A stretch of DNA of 64,000 nt from Brevundimonas sp. LM2 (GCF_002002865.1 NZ_CP019508.1:310001-374000); one strand, 5' to 3'. Positions 33,945 through 44,693 are shown, counted from the first letter of the stretch. Translations and numbers: made by a program. Notes: generated by a model from the sequence alone, not told the origin.

Positions 33945-35732
33945 TCAGTAAACCCGCGCCTTGGGTTTGATGTATTCGATGTCCGTGGACATCGTGTATT
34001 CGTGCACCGGGCGGTAGTCGATCAGGACGCCGTCGCCCTGGGTCTTCCAGGCGAGCGTGTGTTTCATCCATTCTTCGTCGTGGCGATCGGGGAAGTCCTC
34101 GCGGGCATGCGCCCCGCGGCTTTCCTTGCGGTTGGCGGCGCTCTCGATCGTGACCAGGGCCTGGTCGATCAGGTTGTCGTATTCCAGGGTCTCGACCAGG
34201 TCGGTGTTCCAGATCATGCCGCGATCGGTGGTCTGGATGTCGGCTCCACGGGCGTGGATGTCGCGCAGCTTGGCGACGCCCTCGGCCAGGGTCTCGCCGG
34301 TGCGGAACACCGCCGCGTCGGACTGCATGGCCCGCTGCATCTCGCCGCGCAGTTTCGCCGTCGGGGTCGAGCCCGAGGCGAAGCGGAAGCGGTCCAGGCG
34401 GGCCAGGTGGCGGTCGGTCGTGTGAGCCGGGGCCTCGGGCACGGGGGCGGCCTTGTCGACCACCTCGCCGGCGCGCAGGCCGGCGGCTCGGCCGAACACC
34501 ACCAGGTCGGTCAGGGAGTTGGAGCCCAGGCGGTTGGCTCCGTGGACGCTGACGCAAGCCGCCTCGCCCACGGCCATCAGCCCGGGCACCACGGTGTCGG
34601 CATCGCCGCCGACCTTGGTCAGGACCTCGCCGTGATAGTTCGTGGGGATGCCGCCCATGTTGTAGTGGACCGTCGGGATGACCGGGATCGGTTCCTTGGT
34701 CACGTCGACGCCGGCGAAGATCTTGGCGCTTTCCGAGATGCCGGGCAGGCGCTCGTGCAGCACGGCCGGGTCGAGGTGGTCGAGGTGCAGGTTGATGTGG
34801 TCCTTGTTCGGACCCACGCCGCGACCCTCGCGGATCTCCATCGTCATGGAGCGGGAGACGACGTCGCGGCTGGCCAGGTCCTTGGCCGAGGGGGCGTAGC
34901 GCTCCATGAACCGCTCCCCTTCCGAGTTGGTTAGATAGCCGCCCTCGCCGCGCGCGCCCTCGGTGATCAGGCAGCCGGCGCCGTAGATGCCGGTGGGGTG
35001 GAACTGGACGAACTCCATGTCCTGCAGCGGCAGACCCGCGCGCAGCACCATGGCATTGCCGTCGCCGGTGCAGGTGTGGGCCGACGTGGCGCTGAAATAG
35101 GCGCGGCCGTAGCCGCCGGTGGCCAGGATCACCAGCTTGGCGCGGAAGCGGTGGACGGTGCCGTCGTCCAGCTTCCAGGCCGTGACGCCGGTGCAGGCCC
35201 CGTCGTGCATGATCAGGTCGAGGGCGAAATACTCGATGAAGAACTCGACCTCGCGGCGCACCGACTGGCCGTACAGGGTGTGCAGGATGGCGTGGCCGGT
35301 GCGGTCGGCGGCGGCGCAGGTGCGCTGCACCGGGCCCTCGCCGTAGTTCTTGGTCATGCCGCCAAAGGCGCGCTGATAGATCTTGCCGTCGTCGGTGCGG
35401 CTGAAGGGCACGCCCCAGTGTTCCAGCTCATAAACGGCCTTGGGGGCCTCGCGGACCAGATATTCGATGGCGTCCTGGTCGCCCAGCCAGTCCGACCCCT
35501 TGACGGTGTCGTACATGTGCCATTTCCACGAGTCCTCGCCCATGTTGCCGAGCGCGGCCGAGATGCCGCCCTGGGCCGCCACGGTGTGCGACCGGGTCGG
35601 GAAGACCTTGCTGACGCAGGCGACCTTCAGGCCCTGCTGGGCGGCCCCGAGCGCGGCGCGCAGGCCGGAGCCCCCGGCCCCCACGACCACGACGTCATAG
35701 GCATGATCGACGAACTCATAGGTGGCACGCAT
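33945..35732 (-). CDS. sdhA: Succinate dehydrogenase flavoprotein subunit
   Basis: 595 aa from ATG 35732. FAD motif [21 protein letters not shown] is near residue 11. [16 protein letters not shown] contains the covalent-FAD histidine region, and [23 protein letters not shown] and the catalytic R of [16 protein letters not shown] follow. It oxidises succinate to fumarate in the TCA cycle. Its start overlaps the region just before the sdhD stop, so translation is coupled within the operon. Confidence 0.98.
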   Translation of the reverse strand: MRATYEFVDHAYDVVVVGAGGSGLRAALGAAQQGLKVACVSKVFPTRSHTVAAQGGISAALGNMGEDSWKWHMYDTVKGSDWLGDQDAIEYLVREAPKAVYELEHWGVPFSRTDDGKIYQRAFGGMTKNYGEGPVQRTCAAADRTGHAILHTLYGQSVRREVEFFIEYFALDLIMHDGACTGVTAWKLDDGTVHRFRAKLVILATGGYGRAYFSATSAHTCTGDGNAMVLRAGLPLQDMEFVQFHPTGIYGAGCLITEGARGEGGYLTNSEGERFMERYAPSAKDLASRDVVSRSMTMEIREGRGVGPNKDHINLHLDHLDPAVLHERLPGISESAKIFAGVDVTKEPIPVIPTVHYNMGGIPTNYHGEVLTKVGGDADTVVPGLMAVGEAACVSVHGANRLGSNSLTDLVVFGRAAGLRAGEVVDKAAPVPEAPAHTTDRHLARLDRFRFASGSTPTAKLRGEMQRAMQSDAAVFRTGETLAEGVAKLRDIHARGADIQTTDRGMIWNTDLVETLEYDNLIDQALVTIESAANRKESRGAHAREDFPDRHDEEWMKHTLAWKTQGDGVLIDYRPVHEYTMSTDIEYIKPKARVY

Positions 35733-35739
35733 CAGATGA

Positions 35740-36147
35740 TCAGATCCCGAACCCGGCGGGCAGAGGCGCCGAACCCAGCGCCAGCCGCACGATGAAGAAG
35801 ACACTGCCGGCGGCGAGCGCCAGACAGAACAGGGTGTTGAGACCGAGCAGCAGCCCCTTCGACCCGTCCCGATGGATATAGTCTTCCACGATGACTTTGA
35901 GGCCCATGTTCATGTGCCACAGCGTCGCAAGCAGGGTCACGGCCATCAGGCCGGCGTTCACGCGGTTGGAGAACCAAGCGACCGCCCCGTCGTAGCCGCC
36001 ACCGGCGATCTGGAAGGCCGACCACATCGCCCACACGGTCAGGGGCACGAGGATCAGCGACGACAGGCGCTCGGCCGTCCATTCGCCCGCGCCGTGCACT
36101 TCGGAGACCTTGACGCCGTTGCGGAAGGCTTTCTGGACCCGGCTCAC
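35740..36147 (-). CDS. sdhD: Succinate dehydrogenase membrane anchor subunit
   Basis: 135 aa starting at a GTG that overlaps the sdhC stop (GTGA). Three transmembrane helices are visible. The haem-ligand/quinone region includes [20 protein letters not shown], a strong SdhD signature. It anchors SdhAB with SdhC and forms the quinone site. Confidence 0.95.
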   Translation of the reverse strand: MSRVQKAFRNGVKVSEVHGAGEWTAERLSSLILVPLTVWAMWSAFQIAGGGYDGAVAWFSNRVNAGLMAVTLLATLWHMNMGLKVIVEDYIHRDGSKGLLLGLNTLFCLALAAGSVFFIVRLALGSAPLPAGFGI

Positions 36148-36599
36148 AGCGTGACCTTTCCGGTGGCGAACAGGGCGATCCAGAAACCGACCGAGGCCAG
36201 GATCCCGAACCAGATCGACAGATGCGAGGCCGTATTGGCCGATTTCGGCGTCAGGCCGGCCCCCGCGTCCCAGACCAGATGGCGGACGCCGGCGGCGAAA
36301 TGATACATCAGGCTGACCGTCAGGCCGAACCAGACCAGCAGGCCCAGGGGCGAACCGGCCAGGGCCACGAAGGTCGCGTAGGCCTCGGGCCCGAAGGCCA
36401 TCGCCCCCAGCCACAGCACGATCAGGGCCGTCGCGAAATAGAGGGCCGAACCGGTGATCCGGGTCAGGATCGACGCCAACATGGTCACGTGCCAGCGCCA
36501 GACCTGAAGATGGGGCGACAGGGGACGAGGGCGGCCGTTGGGCTGGGCCACGAAGCGACCGGTCTGGTCGTCCGCCGCGTCGCCGGAAGGGTTCGACAT
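36144..36599 (-). CDS. sdhC: Succinate dehydrogenase cytochrome b556 subunit
   Basis: 151 aa from ATG 36599. RPLSPHLQVWRWHVTMLASILTRITG is the SdhC signature, with SLMYHFAAGVRHLVWDAG holding the haem histidine. Three transmembrane helices. It is the first gene of the operon, and 210 bp upstream without a gene separate it from the divergent hypothetical at 36810. Confidence 0.96.
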   Translation of the reverse strand: MSNPSGDAADDQTGRFVAQPNGRPRPLSPHLQVWRWHVTMLASILTRITGSALYFATALIVLWLGAMAFGPEAYATFVALAGSPLGLLVWFGLTVSLMYHFAAGVRHLVWDAGAGLTPKSANTASHLSIWFGILASVGFWIALFATGKVTL

Positions 36600-36809
36600 G
36601 CGATTGGTTCTCAAAAAAACCGAGGTTGATCAGGCGGAAAACCCGTGGGTCATGGCTTTAGGGACCGTCACGGGCCGGTGTCAACGCGATGCTGCGCTGC
36701 AAACGGCCGCACATCCGACGACGGCGATCGACCGTGGGACGGCGATCACGATTTCGCGTGACCGTCGTCTGCGCTGGTCATCGGTCGAGAACCGGGACAG
36801 TCTGGACCC

Positions 36810-37376
36810 GTGGTGCTCCTGGCCTTGATCTCTTTGGCGGTTTCATCGCCCCAGACGGTCGCGACCGACGGCGCGCCCCTCTATGCGCCGCCTGTCGTAC
36901 GCCCGTTCGAGCCGCCCTCGAATTTCGGGCGGGTGACGGCCGAAGGCGACGGCCGCGGCGATCCGCGGCGGCGCCCGATCGACCATCCCGTCGCCGTCGG
37001 GGCCTATCGCGCCAGCTACGAGTTCGCCCCCACGTCCGCCGAGGCGGCCTATGATCGCGGCGTCGTCGAGGCCGAGTCCGGCATGGATGCGCGGATGGGT
37101 CCCCTGGACGGGCGCTGGCGGGTCCGGGACGCGTCCGGGGCCGAGATATTGACGCTGGCCCTGACCGACGAGGGCCCGGCGCGCCCGCTGGAGGGGGCCT
37201 GGCGCAGGGACGGGACGCCGACGGAGTCCGGCGTCATCGACCGGGCCGAACGGTCGAACGCAGGCGTGGTCCTGGCCTGGAGGGACGGCGGCCTGACTCT
37301 GCGGCCGTCGGGCGACGGCTGGGTCGGCGAGCTGACCGAGGCCGGTCGCCGTCGCGCCGTCACTCTGGCGCGCTAG
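36810..37376 (+). CDS. Exported protein of unknown function
   Basis: 188 aa from GTG 36810. A short hydrophobic start (VVLLALISLAVSSPQTVA) could be a signal peptide. The rest is rich in Arg, Gly and Asp, with a GPLDGRWRVRDASGAEILTLALTDEG beta-type segment. No family is recognised. Its last 17 bases overlap the end of the convergent HIT gene. Confidence 0.75.
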   Translation: MVLLALISLAVSSPQTVATDGAPLYAPPVVRPFEPPSNFGRVTAEGDGRGDPRRRPIDHPVAVGAYRASYEFAPTSAEAAYDRGVVEAESGMDARMGPLDGRWRVRDASGAEILTLALTDEGPARPLEGAWRRDGTPTESGVIDRAERSNAGVVLAWRDGGLTLRPSGDGWVGELTEAGRRRAVTLAR

Positions 37377-37776
37377 CCACCCTCACCGCATCCGGCAGCC
37401 GGTCGCCATGGGGGATGGCACTGCCCCGCCCCCAGACCGGATCGGGCCACAGGCCGTCGTCGCGACGCCGCCCCACGACGTGGACGTGCAGCTGGGCCGT
37501 GACATTGCCGATGGCGGCGACGTTCAGCTTCTCGACCGGCCGCCCCATCGCCCGACCCAGCGCCCGGACCCTGGCCCCGGCCGCGACGATCTCGGCCATC
37601 AGCCGCAGCCGATCGGCTTCCGACAGGTCGTCCAGCTCCACCGCTCCGTCCACGCGCGGGATCAGGATCAGCCAGGGAAACCGGGCGTCGTCCTGCAGCC
37701 GGACCTGGCACAGGTCCCCATCGGCGACGAAGACCGAACCCGCCTCGAAGGCCGGGTCAACGGCGAAGCCAGCCAT
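37360..37776 (-). CDS. HIT-family protein
   Basis: 138 aa. The histidine-triad region reads NVAAIGNVTAQLHVHVVGRRRDDGLWPDPVWG, with the LHVHV core seen but the third triad position altered, as in the bacterial HIT subgroup. PWLILIPRVDGAVELDDLSEADRLRLM is the typical upstream part. Members hydrolyse nucleotide adducts; the substrate is not clear here. Confidence 0.9.
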   Translation of the reverse strand: MAGFAVDPAFEAGSVFVADGDLCQVRLQDDARFPWLILIPRVDGAVELDDLSEADRLRLMAEIVAAGARVRALGRAMGRPVEKLNVAAIGNVTAQLHVHVVGRRRDDGLWPDPVWGRGSAIPHGDRLPDAVRVASAPE

Positions 37777-37778
37777 GC

Positions 37779-38687
37779 TCAGTCCAGGCCGTAGACCACG
37801 CAGGCCTGGTCGGTCAGGGTCTGCAGCGGCGGCTGCAGTGCCAGACGCGCCGCTTCGATCTGGGCCTCGCTGGGGGCCTGGCCTGGGGCGGGCGGCGCCG
37901 GTGGCGCCGGTGGCGGGGGAGGCGCAAACGCCATCCGGCTGCCGCTGACGACGATGTCCTCATCGACGGTGGTCGCCTGGGATGCGCCCGCGCCGTAGGA
38001 GGGCCAGCCGGCCAGGACGTCGGTCTGGCAGGCCCGGCCGGTCGGATCGATCACCCGCACGGCACCGAGGGTCGCGCCGGCGCCTTCGGCCGCCGCGCGG
38101 GCCCGGCTGGCGGCGTCGCGGACCGCCTCGCGGGCGAGGTTCGACTTGGCGACATTGTCGGGCTCCAGGCTGAAATAGACCTGGCCGATCGAATTGGGCT
38201 GGGAGGCGACGACGGTGGCGTAGATCCGCTCCAGCTGGCGGACGTCGCGGATGGTCAGGCTGACCGTCGCCTGGGCCTGATAGCGTTCGATGCGGTCGGC
38301 GCGGGTGTTGTCGCGCAGGACCCCGTTCTCGTCGCGGTACTGGTCATACAGGGGCTGGGTGGTCAGGCTGGTCTCGACCCGGACGGTGTCGACGCCATAG
38401 GCGGCCAGGGTCTGGCTCAGGGCGCGAACCTGGTCGGCGGCCTTCCTCGAGGCGTCGGCGACGCTGCGGTCGACGGTCTGGAAGGTGGCGGAGAAACCGG
38501 CCCGGTTCGCCTGCAGCTCGACCCGCACATGGCCGATCGAGGCGATCACCGGATCGCGCATCCACCAGGGGGCGGGCACGTACTGCTGGCCGATGGTGGC
38601 GGGCGGGGTCTGGGCCGCGGCGGGTGTGGTGAGCGCCGGGATCACGGCCAGGGCCGCCATCAACGGAAGTCCGAAGCGTGCGCGCAT
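37779..38687 (-). CDS. SIMPL-domain (DUF541) periplasmic protein
   Basis: 302 aa. The signal peptide ends near PALTTPAAAQTPP. The SIMPL core includes VDRSVADASRKAADQVRALSQTLAAYGVDTVRVETSLTTQPLYDQYRDENG and later AREAVRDAASRARAAAEGAGATLG. The C-terminal part has a Pro/Ala-rich linker (APPPPPAPPAPPAPG). Related proteins are linked to oxidative stress, without an assigned activity. Confidence 0.9.
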   Translation of the reverse strand: MRARFGLPLMAALAVIPALTTPAAAQTPPATIGQQYVPAPWWMRDPVIASIGHVRVELQANRAGFSATFQTVDRSVADASRKAADQVRALSQTLAAYGVDTVRVETSLTTQPLYDQYRDENGVLRDNTRADRIERYQAQATVSLTIRDVRQLERIYATVVASQPNSIGQVYFSLEPDNVAKSNLAREAVRDAASRARAAAEGAGATLGAVRVIDPTGRACQTDVLAGWPSYGAGASQATTVDEDIVVSGSRMAFAPPPPPAPPAPPAPGQAPSEAQIEAARLALQPPLQTLTDQACVVYGLD

Positions 38688-38750
38688 GATCAGGGTATCC
38701 TGTCGGTTGAAGCCTCGACCTTGCCCGGCGCTTCCGGCGGGGTAAAGCCG

Positions 38751-39554
38751 TCAGATGCCCGGCCCGTCCGCCTCCGCCAGCCAGCGCATCCGGCACGCCA
38801 TGACGGCCGTCTCGCCCAGCCGCTCAACCAGCCGCCAATTGACCGCCGCCCCGATCGGGGCCCCGACCACGGGGATCAGCTGCGCCATCTTGGCCAGGTC
38901 GATGAAGTCGCGATACTCGATCTGGAACCGGCGCCAGTCGTAGTCGGCGAGGGCCTGGGGCTGGTCGACCCCGGCGATCCACCGCTCCAGTTCGGCCAGG
39001 GCCTCGGGCCGTCGCTTGGCGCTGGCGAAGGCGAGGTGGAAGATGTGCAGGACGAACAGCCGCTCGCGCAGCGTATCGCCCGTGGGGCCACCGCCCCAGC
39101 CGTAGGCGGCGACGATCTCGCCCAGCATGCGCACCTTGATCGCCATCAGGGCCGGGAAGTCCACGGCCGCCAGGACGAAGCCCCCGGTGCCGGCGACCCC
39201 GCCCTCGACGCTGGCGGTGTTGCGATGGGCGGTGATGACGGCCCGGGCCTTCAGCTCCCGCGCCGCCAGGGTTCCGTCGGCCATAGGCTTGGCCTTCAGC
39301 AGCTCCGAGCCGGACAGGATGCCCCGGGTCAGGGCTTCCACGCCCGAGGTGATGGCCGCGTGGACCCGCTCCGGGATGATCCGGTTGATCCGGTCCTGGG
39401 TGCCGCGCGTGGCCCGGTCCCACAGGCAGGGGGTCTTCAGCACCCGGGCGCGCCAGGCCGCGACCTCGGCCCGCACCGTGGTCTCGTCGGCGACGGTCAG
39501 CAGGCCGCCCGGCACGTCGGCGGGGGCCACGAAATCGGTCAGGGTCTGGGTCAT
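38751..39554 (-). CDS. EcsC-family protein
   Basis: 267 aa from ATG 39554. The family core is present: SVEGGVAGTGGFVLAAVDFPALMAIKVRMLGEIVAAYGW, and near the end KMAQLIPVVGAPIGAAVNWRLVERLGETAVMACRMRWL. These glycine-rich hydrophobic segments suggest membrane association. EcsC is named for a Bacillus gene next to an ABC exporter; no exporter lies next to this one. Confidence 0.9.
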   Translation of the reverse strand: MTQTLTDFVAPADVPGGLLTVADETTVRAEVAAWRARVLKTPCLWDRATRGTQDRINRIIPERVHAAITSGVEALTRGILSGSELLKAKPMADGTLAARELKARAVITAHRNTASVEGGVAGTGGFVLAAVDFPALMAIKVRMLGEIVAAYGWGGGPTGDTLRERLFVLHIFHLAFASAKRRPEALAELERWIAGVDQPQALADYDWRRFQIEYRDFIDLAKMAQLIPVVGAPIGAAVNWRLVERLGETAVMACRMRWLAEADGPGI

Positions 39555-39609
39555 GGTCGGGGAAACCTCACGCGGCGTCACGGTTGCAGGCGAAAGCCGC
39601 CGGGTCTAG

Positions 39610-40626
<1,017 letters not shown>

Positions 40627-40638
40627 GGGCGAGCGAGG

Positions 40639-40678
40639 GCGCTAACGCGCGGCCCGCGGGGCCTCGCTGCTTGAGCGC
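40639..40678 (-). repeat. 40-nt hairpin element, copy 3 (after mdh)
   Basis: Read on the minus strand it starts GCGCTCAAGC, ends GCGTTAGCGC, and matches the 42617-42656 copy at 36 of 40 positions. The inner stem has a C:G pair where the other copy has T:A, a compensatory change. It begins 12 bp after the mdh stop, so it may also act as a transcript-end hairpin. Confidence 0.9.
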
Positions 40679-40682
40679 TTGG

Positions 40683-40823
40683 TCTCCTCCCCGTCCCGAA
40701 GGGATGGGGAGGTGGCAGCGAGCCCTTGCGAGCTGACGGAGGGGTTCTGCGTGCACCCAGAACCCCTACGTCCCTTCGCTTCGCTTCGGGCCACCTCCCC
40801 ATCGCTGCGCGACGGGGAGGAGA
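40683..40823. repeat. 141-bp MITE-like inverted-repeat element
   Basis: The 34-nt ends are inverted copies of each other with four mismatches (left end begins TCTCCTCCCCGTC; the right end is its complement). Inside, AGGGGTTCT (40740-40748) and AGAACCCCT (40759-40767) form a 9-bp perfect hairpin. The element has no gene and would fold into one long hairpin. It lies 4 bp from the 40-nt element, between mdh and the convergent YbjN gene. Confidence 0.8.
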
Positions 40824-40828
40824 CACTT

Positions 40829-41344
40829 CTATTGAGACGTCGCCACCGTCCGTCCCAGGTCGGTGGCGAGGCTGCGCCAGACCTGGATGGGGTCGTCCAG
40901 CTGGGCGGCGTCGGTGCCCTGATTGAGCAGGACGTCGTACTGGGCCACGGCCTGGGGCTCTCCGCCTTCGGTTTCCGGAGCGGCGGAGAAAGCCTTGACG
41001 AAGCGGCGCTCGGCGTTCCAGCGCGAGATGATCTCGGGCGTGGCATTGGCCCCCGAGAAGGCGGCGGTGAACTGGACGTCGGGGCAGGCCCCGGCGGTGC
41101 AGGAAAACAGGGTCATGACCCAGCGCAGGGACCCGTCCTGCACCAGCAGATAGACCCGGTCGTCGCGGGCCTGGGGGGCTTCGACCGTCAGGCCCGCTGC
41201 CGTCAGCCGTTCAGCGATCGCCACGACCGGAAGGCCGTTCCAGCGTGCGGGGGCGGGGGCGCTTGCGGCCGGGGCGGGGGCCTCCTGAGCCAGGACCGGT
41301 CCGGCTAGGCAGGCGATGGTAAGGGCGAGGGCGAGACGGGTCAT
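40829..41344 (-). CDS. Exported YbjN-domain protein
   Basis: 171 aa from ATG 41344. Signal peptide MTRLALALTIACLAGPVLAQ is followed by an Ala/Pro-rich linker. The YbjN-type domain shows MTLFSCTAGACPDVQFTAAFSG and ISRWNAERRFVKAF, a fold shared with type III secretion chaperones. It is presumably periplasmic, with unknown function. Confidence 0.88.
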   Translation of the reverse strand: MTRLALALTIACLAGPVLAQEAPAPAASAPAPARWNGLPVVAIAERLTAAGLTVEAPQARDDRVYLLVQDGSLRWVMTLFSCTAGACPDVQFTAAFSGANATPEIISRWNAERRFVKAFSAAPETEGGEPQAVAQYDVLLNQGTDAAQLDDPIQVWRSLATDLGRTVATSQ

Positions 41345-41401
41345 GCGCGGGTTCCTTGACCGCCTCACCCTAGAGGCTTTTGCGGCCAACCCAAGGCCGG
41401 G

Positions 41402-42508
41402 TCAGTCGGCCCGGGTCGCCTGGTCCAGCCAGGACTGGCTCGCCATCTCGTTCAGCCGCGACACGGTGCGTTCGAACTCGAAGGCCCCGTCGCCCGCCGG
41501 ATAGATCTGCTCCGGGGCCCCGACGGCGGTGGCCACCAGCCGGGATTTCGCCTCGTACAGGGCGTCGATCAGGGTGACGAAGCGCCGGGCCGCCTGACGC
41601 CGGTCGGGGCCCAGCAGGGGAATGTCATCGATGAAGAGGGTGTGGAAGCGCTCGGCGACGGCCAGATAGTCCTGCGGCCCCAGCGGCACCTCGCACAGCT
41701 GATCGAAGGTCACCCGGGCCAGACCGCCGGCGGTGCGCTGGATCACCACCTCGCGGCCCAGGACGGTCAGCCGGGCCGGGCATTCGGGCATGCCGCCGCG
41801 CAGGTCGTCCCACAGCTGTTCGAAATCGCTTCGACCCACCCCGTCCGCGCCGTCGAACCAGACGCGCGAGGCCTTCATCCGGTCCAGCCGCCAGTCGCGC
41901 GCCCCGGACAGTTCTATGACCTCGCAGCGTTCCGAGATCCGGTCGATGAAGGGGGTGAACAGCGGCCGGTTGATGCCGTCCTTGTACAGCTGGTCGGGGG
42001 CCCGGTTCGAGGTGATGCAGACGACCACCTTCCGTTCGAACAGGGCGTCGAACAGGCGGCCCAGGATCATGGCGTCGGCGATGTCGGTGACCTGAAGCTC
42101 GTCGAAACACAGAAGCCGGGCCTCCGAGGCGATCAGGGCGGCCACCGGCTCGATCGGATCATCGCCCTTGTGCGTGCCGAAGACGGCCTGGCGGGTCTTG
42201 CGGTCGCCGTCGCGCCACTGGCGGATCAGGTCGTGGACCCGGGCCATGAAGGCGTGGAAATGGGCCCGGGTCTTCCTGGGCTCGGGGGCGCAGACGAAGA
42301 ACAGGTCCATCAGGATGGACTTGCCCCGGCCGGGCGGGCCCCAGAGATAGAGGCCTCGCACTTCGGGCACCCCGCCGAACAGCTTGCGCTTGCCCAGGTC
42401 GATCTCCAGCCGGGACAGGGCCGCGACCGCTGTCCCCTGAGCCGGATCTCGGGTCAGCAGCCCCTGCGTCAGGCGACTTTCATAAGCACGGGCAATGCGA
42501 GAGGGCAT
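41402..42508 (-). CDS. zapE: Cell division AFG1-type ATPase ZapE
   Basis: 368 aa from ATG 42508. Walker A GPPGRGKS (57-64), HFHAFMARVHDL, Walker B LLCFDELQVTDIADAMIL, the sensor ITSNRAPDQLYKDGINR, and IDDIPLLGPDRRQAARRFVTLIDALYE are all classic ZapE/AFG1 features. It is linked to FtsZ ring disassembly and membrane-protein quality control. It is divergent from asd. Confidence 0.96.
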   Translation of the reverse strand: MPSRIARAYESRLTQGLLTRDPAQGTAVAALSRLEIDLGKRKLFGGVPEVRGLYLWGPPGRGKSILMDLFFVCAPEPRKTRAHFHAFMARVHDLIRQWRDGDRKTRQAVFGTHKGDDPIEPVAALIASEARLLCFDELQVTDIADAMILGRLFDALFERKVVVCITSNRAPDQLYKDGINRPLFTPFIDRISERCEVIELSGARDWRLDRMKASRVWFDGADGVGRSDFEQLWDDLRGGMPECPARLTVLGREVVIQRTAGGLARVTFDQLCEVPLGPQDYLAVAERFHTLFIDDIPLLGPDRRQAARRFVTLIDALYEAKSRLVATAVGAPEQIYPAGDGAFEFERTVSRLNEMASQSWLDQATRAD

Positions 42509-42616
42509 GGAACTGGGGCATAGCGACGCCCGTCCGCCCTGAAAAGCGGTTGCTTCGCAGGCGCGAACGCCTAAATGCCAAACCTCGGAACACGATGCTC
42601 CGAACTCCCCCATACC

Positions 42617-42656
42617 GCGCTCAAGCAGCGAGGCTCCGCGAGCCGAGCGATAGCGC
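42617..42656 (+). repeat. 40-nt hairpin element, copy 4 (upstream of asd)
   Basis: Starts GCGCTCAAGC and ends GCGATAGCGC, with outer arms GCGCT/AGCGC and inner stem GGCTC/GAGCC around a CGC triloop. It lies 18 bp before the asd ATG and would be in its 5' untranslated leader. It is the best reference copy for the family. Confidence 0.92.
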
Positions 42657-42674
42657 GTCCGAAGGACACCCAGA

Positions 42675-43721
42675 ATGGGCTATAATATTGCGATCGTGGG
42701 CGCCACCGGCAATGTCGGGCGCGAGATGCTGACCATTCTCGAGGAGCTGGAGTTCCCGGTCTCGGAGATGCACGCGGTCGCCTCGCGGAAATCCAAGGGG
42801 ATGGACGTCGCCTGGGGCGACAAGACCATCAAATGCCAGGACATCGACAGCTTCGACTTCTCGACCGTCGACATCGTGCTGATGAGCGCGGGCGGGGACG
42901 TGTCGCGCGCCTGGTCCGAGAAGATCGGCAAGCTGGGGCCGATGGTGATCGACAACTCCTCGGCCTTCCGCAAGGACCCGGACGTGCCGCTGATCGTGCC
43001 CGAGGTGAACCCCGACGCGATCAAGCTGGCGGGCAAGAAGAACATCATCGCCAACCCCAACTGCTCGACCGCCCAGCTGGTGGTGGCGCTGAAGCCGCTG
43101 CATGACGCGGCCAAGGTCAAGCGCGTGGTGGTCTCGACCTATCAGTCCGTCTCGGGGGCCGGCAAGGAAGGCATGGACGAGCTGTGGAACCAGACCAAGG
43201 CCATCTATGGCCTGGGCGACGCCAAGCCGAAAAAATTCCCCAAGCAGATCGCCTTCAACGTCATCCCCTTCATCGGGTCGTTCAACGAGGACGGCTATAC
43301 CGACGAAGAGCAGAAGATGTCGGACGAGACCCACAAGATGCTGGATCCGAACATCAAGCTGACGGTCACCTGCGTCCGCGTGCCGGTCTTCGTCGGCCAC
43401 TCCGAGGCGGTCACGGTCGAGTTCGAGCGGCCGATCAGCCCCGACGAGGCGCGCGCCATCCTGCGCGAGGCCCCCGGCATCCAGGTGATCGATAAGCAGG
43501 AGCACGACGGCTACATCACCCCGGTCGACGCGGCGGGCGAGCACGCCGTCTATGTCAGCCGCATCCGCAAGGATCACACGGTCGAGAACGGCCTGGTGTT
43601 CTGGGTCGTGTCCGACAACCTGCGCAAGGGCGCGGCCCTGAACGCCGTCCAGATCGCCCAGCTGCTGGACGAGACGGGCACCATCAAGCCCAAGAGCGGC
43701 TATCGCACCCTGACGGTCTAG
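42675..43721 (+). CDS. asd: Aspartate-semialdehyde dehydrogenase
   Basis: 348 aa. GATGNVG (residues 9-15) binds NADP, NPNCSTAQL holds the catalytic Cys130, and STYQSVSGAGKEGMDEL and VPVFVGHSEAVTVEF follow. It makes aspartate-semialdehyde for lysine/diaminopimelate, threonine and methionine synthesis; dapF of the same route is at 56 kb. GAAGGA is upstream of the ATG, and the hairpin element occupies the leader. Confidence 0.98.
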   Translation: MGYNIAIVGATGNVGREMLTILEELEFPVSEMHAVASRKSKGMDVAWGDKTIKCQDIDSFDFSTVDIVLMSAGGDVSRAWSEKIGKLGPMVIDNSSAFRKDPDVPLIVPEVNPDAIKLAGKKNIIANPNCSTAQLVVALKPLHDAAKVKRVVVSTYQSVSGAGKEGMDELWNQTKAIYGLGDAKPKKFPKQIAFNVIPFIGSFNEDGYTDEEQKMSDETHKMLDPNIKLTVTCVRVPVFVGHSEAVTVEFERPISPDEARAILREAPGIQVIDKQEHDGYITPVDAAGEHAVYVSRIRKDHTVENGLVFWVVSDNLRKGAALNAVQIAQLLDETGTIKPKSGYRTLTV

Positions 43722-43723
43722 AG

Positions 43724-43746
43724 TCCCTCTCCCTCTGGGAGAGGGA
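43724..43746 (+). repeat. Perfect 10-bp stem-loop between asd and rarD
   Basis: TCCCTCTCCC pairs perfectly with GGGAGAGGGA around a TCT loop, starting just after the asd stop. There is no T-run, so it is not a textbook intrinsic terminator. It may protect the asd transcript end or block read-through into rarD. The 3' arm borders the rarD ribosome-binding site (AAGGAA). Confidence 0.7.
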
Positions 43747-43758
43747 AAGGAATCGACG

Positions 43759-44685
43759 ATGACCCCGCCTCCGCCCACCCCGACCCGCGCGGCCTTCCTG
43801 TCGGCGGTGGGTTGCTACATCATGTGGGGGTTCATGCCCCTGCTGTTCATGGGCCAGGCGGCGCAGGGGTTTTCCGCGCCGGAGATCCTGTCGCATCGGG
43901 CCCTGTGGTCGGTGCTGTTCGCCGGCGGCCTGGTGCTGCTGGCCGGGCAGTCGCCGCAGGTCCGGGCCGTGCTGAGCCAGCCGAAGACCCTGGCCTGGCT
44001 GGGTCTGGCGACGGTGCTGATCGCGATCAACTGGGGCCTGTACGTCTGGGCCACGACGCACCATGCGACCCTGGAAGCCAGCCTCGGCTACTACATCAAC
44101 CCCCTGCTCAACATGGTCGTGGGGCTGTGGCTGTTCCGCGAGAAGATCGACCGGTGGGGCTGGGTGGCGATCGGTCTGGCGGCCGTCGGCGTGGTGTTCC
44201 AGGCCCTGGCCCTGGGTCGGCCGCCATGGATCTCGATCGCCCTGGCGCTGAGTTTCGGGGCCTATGGGATCATCAAGAAACGGGTGCCGGTCGAGGCCCA
44301 GGCGGGGCTGTTCATCGAATGCCTGCTGCTGCTGCCGTTCGGCCTGGTGTTCGTAGCCTGGCTGCAGATGCAGGGACAGGGTCATGCCTTCGCGACACCG
44401 GAGGCCTTCGGCTGGGCCCTGTTGAACGGGCCGGCGACGGTCCTGCCCCTGGCCCTGTTCGCCTATGCGGCGCGGCGGATGCCGCTGTCGACCATGGGGT
44501 TCATCCAGTTCCTGGCCCCGACCCTGCAGTTCGGCGTCGGCCTGGCCACGGGCGAGCTGTTCACCCCGCTGCGGGCCGTGTCGTTCGCCTTCATCTGGGT
44601 CGGGGCCGGGGTCTTCGCGACGGCGGCCTTCCTGCGGGCCCGGGCGGCGCGACGGGCCATGGCCGAGGCTGCCCAGCCGGTCTAG
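43759..44685 (+). CDS. rarD: RarD-type EamA-family transporter
   Basis: 308 aa with ten predicted membrane segments in two EamA halves. MWGFMPLLFM near the start, HRALWSVLFAGGLVLL and NWGLYVWATTHHATLEASLGYYINPLLNMVVGLWLFREKI are the RarD signature. Named from chloramphenicol-resistance genes, family members are exporters of unclear substrate. GAAAGGAA precedes the ATG. Confidence 0.94.
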   Translation: MTPPPPTPTRAAFLSAVGCYIMWGFMPLLFMGQAAQGFSAPEILSHRALWSVLFAGGLVLLAGQSPQVRAVLSQPKTLAWLGLATVLIAINWGLYVWATTHHATLEASLGYYINPLLNMVVGLWLFREKIDRWGWVAIGLAAVGVVFQALALGRPPWISIALALSFGAYGIIKKRVPVEAQAGLFIECLLLLPFGLVFVAWLQMQGQGHAFATPEAFGWALLNGPATVLPLALFAYAARRMPLSTMGFIQFLAPTLQFGVGLATGELFTPLRAVSFAFIWVGAGVFATAAFLRARAARRAMAEAAQPV

Positions 44686-44693
44686 GCTGACGC

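Noticed and set aside
43724..43746. Rho-independent terminator after asd
   Set aside because: The stem is perfect but no T-run follows, so it is listed only as a stem-loop.
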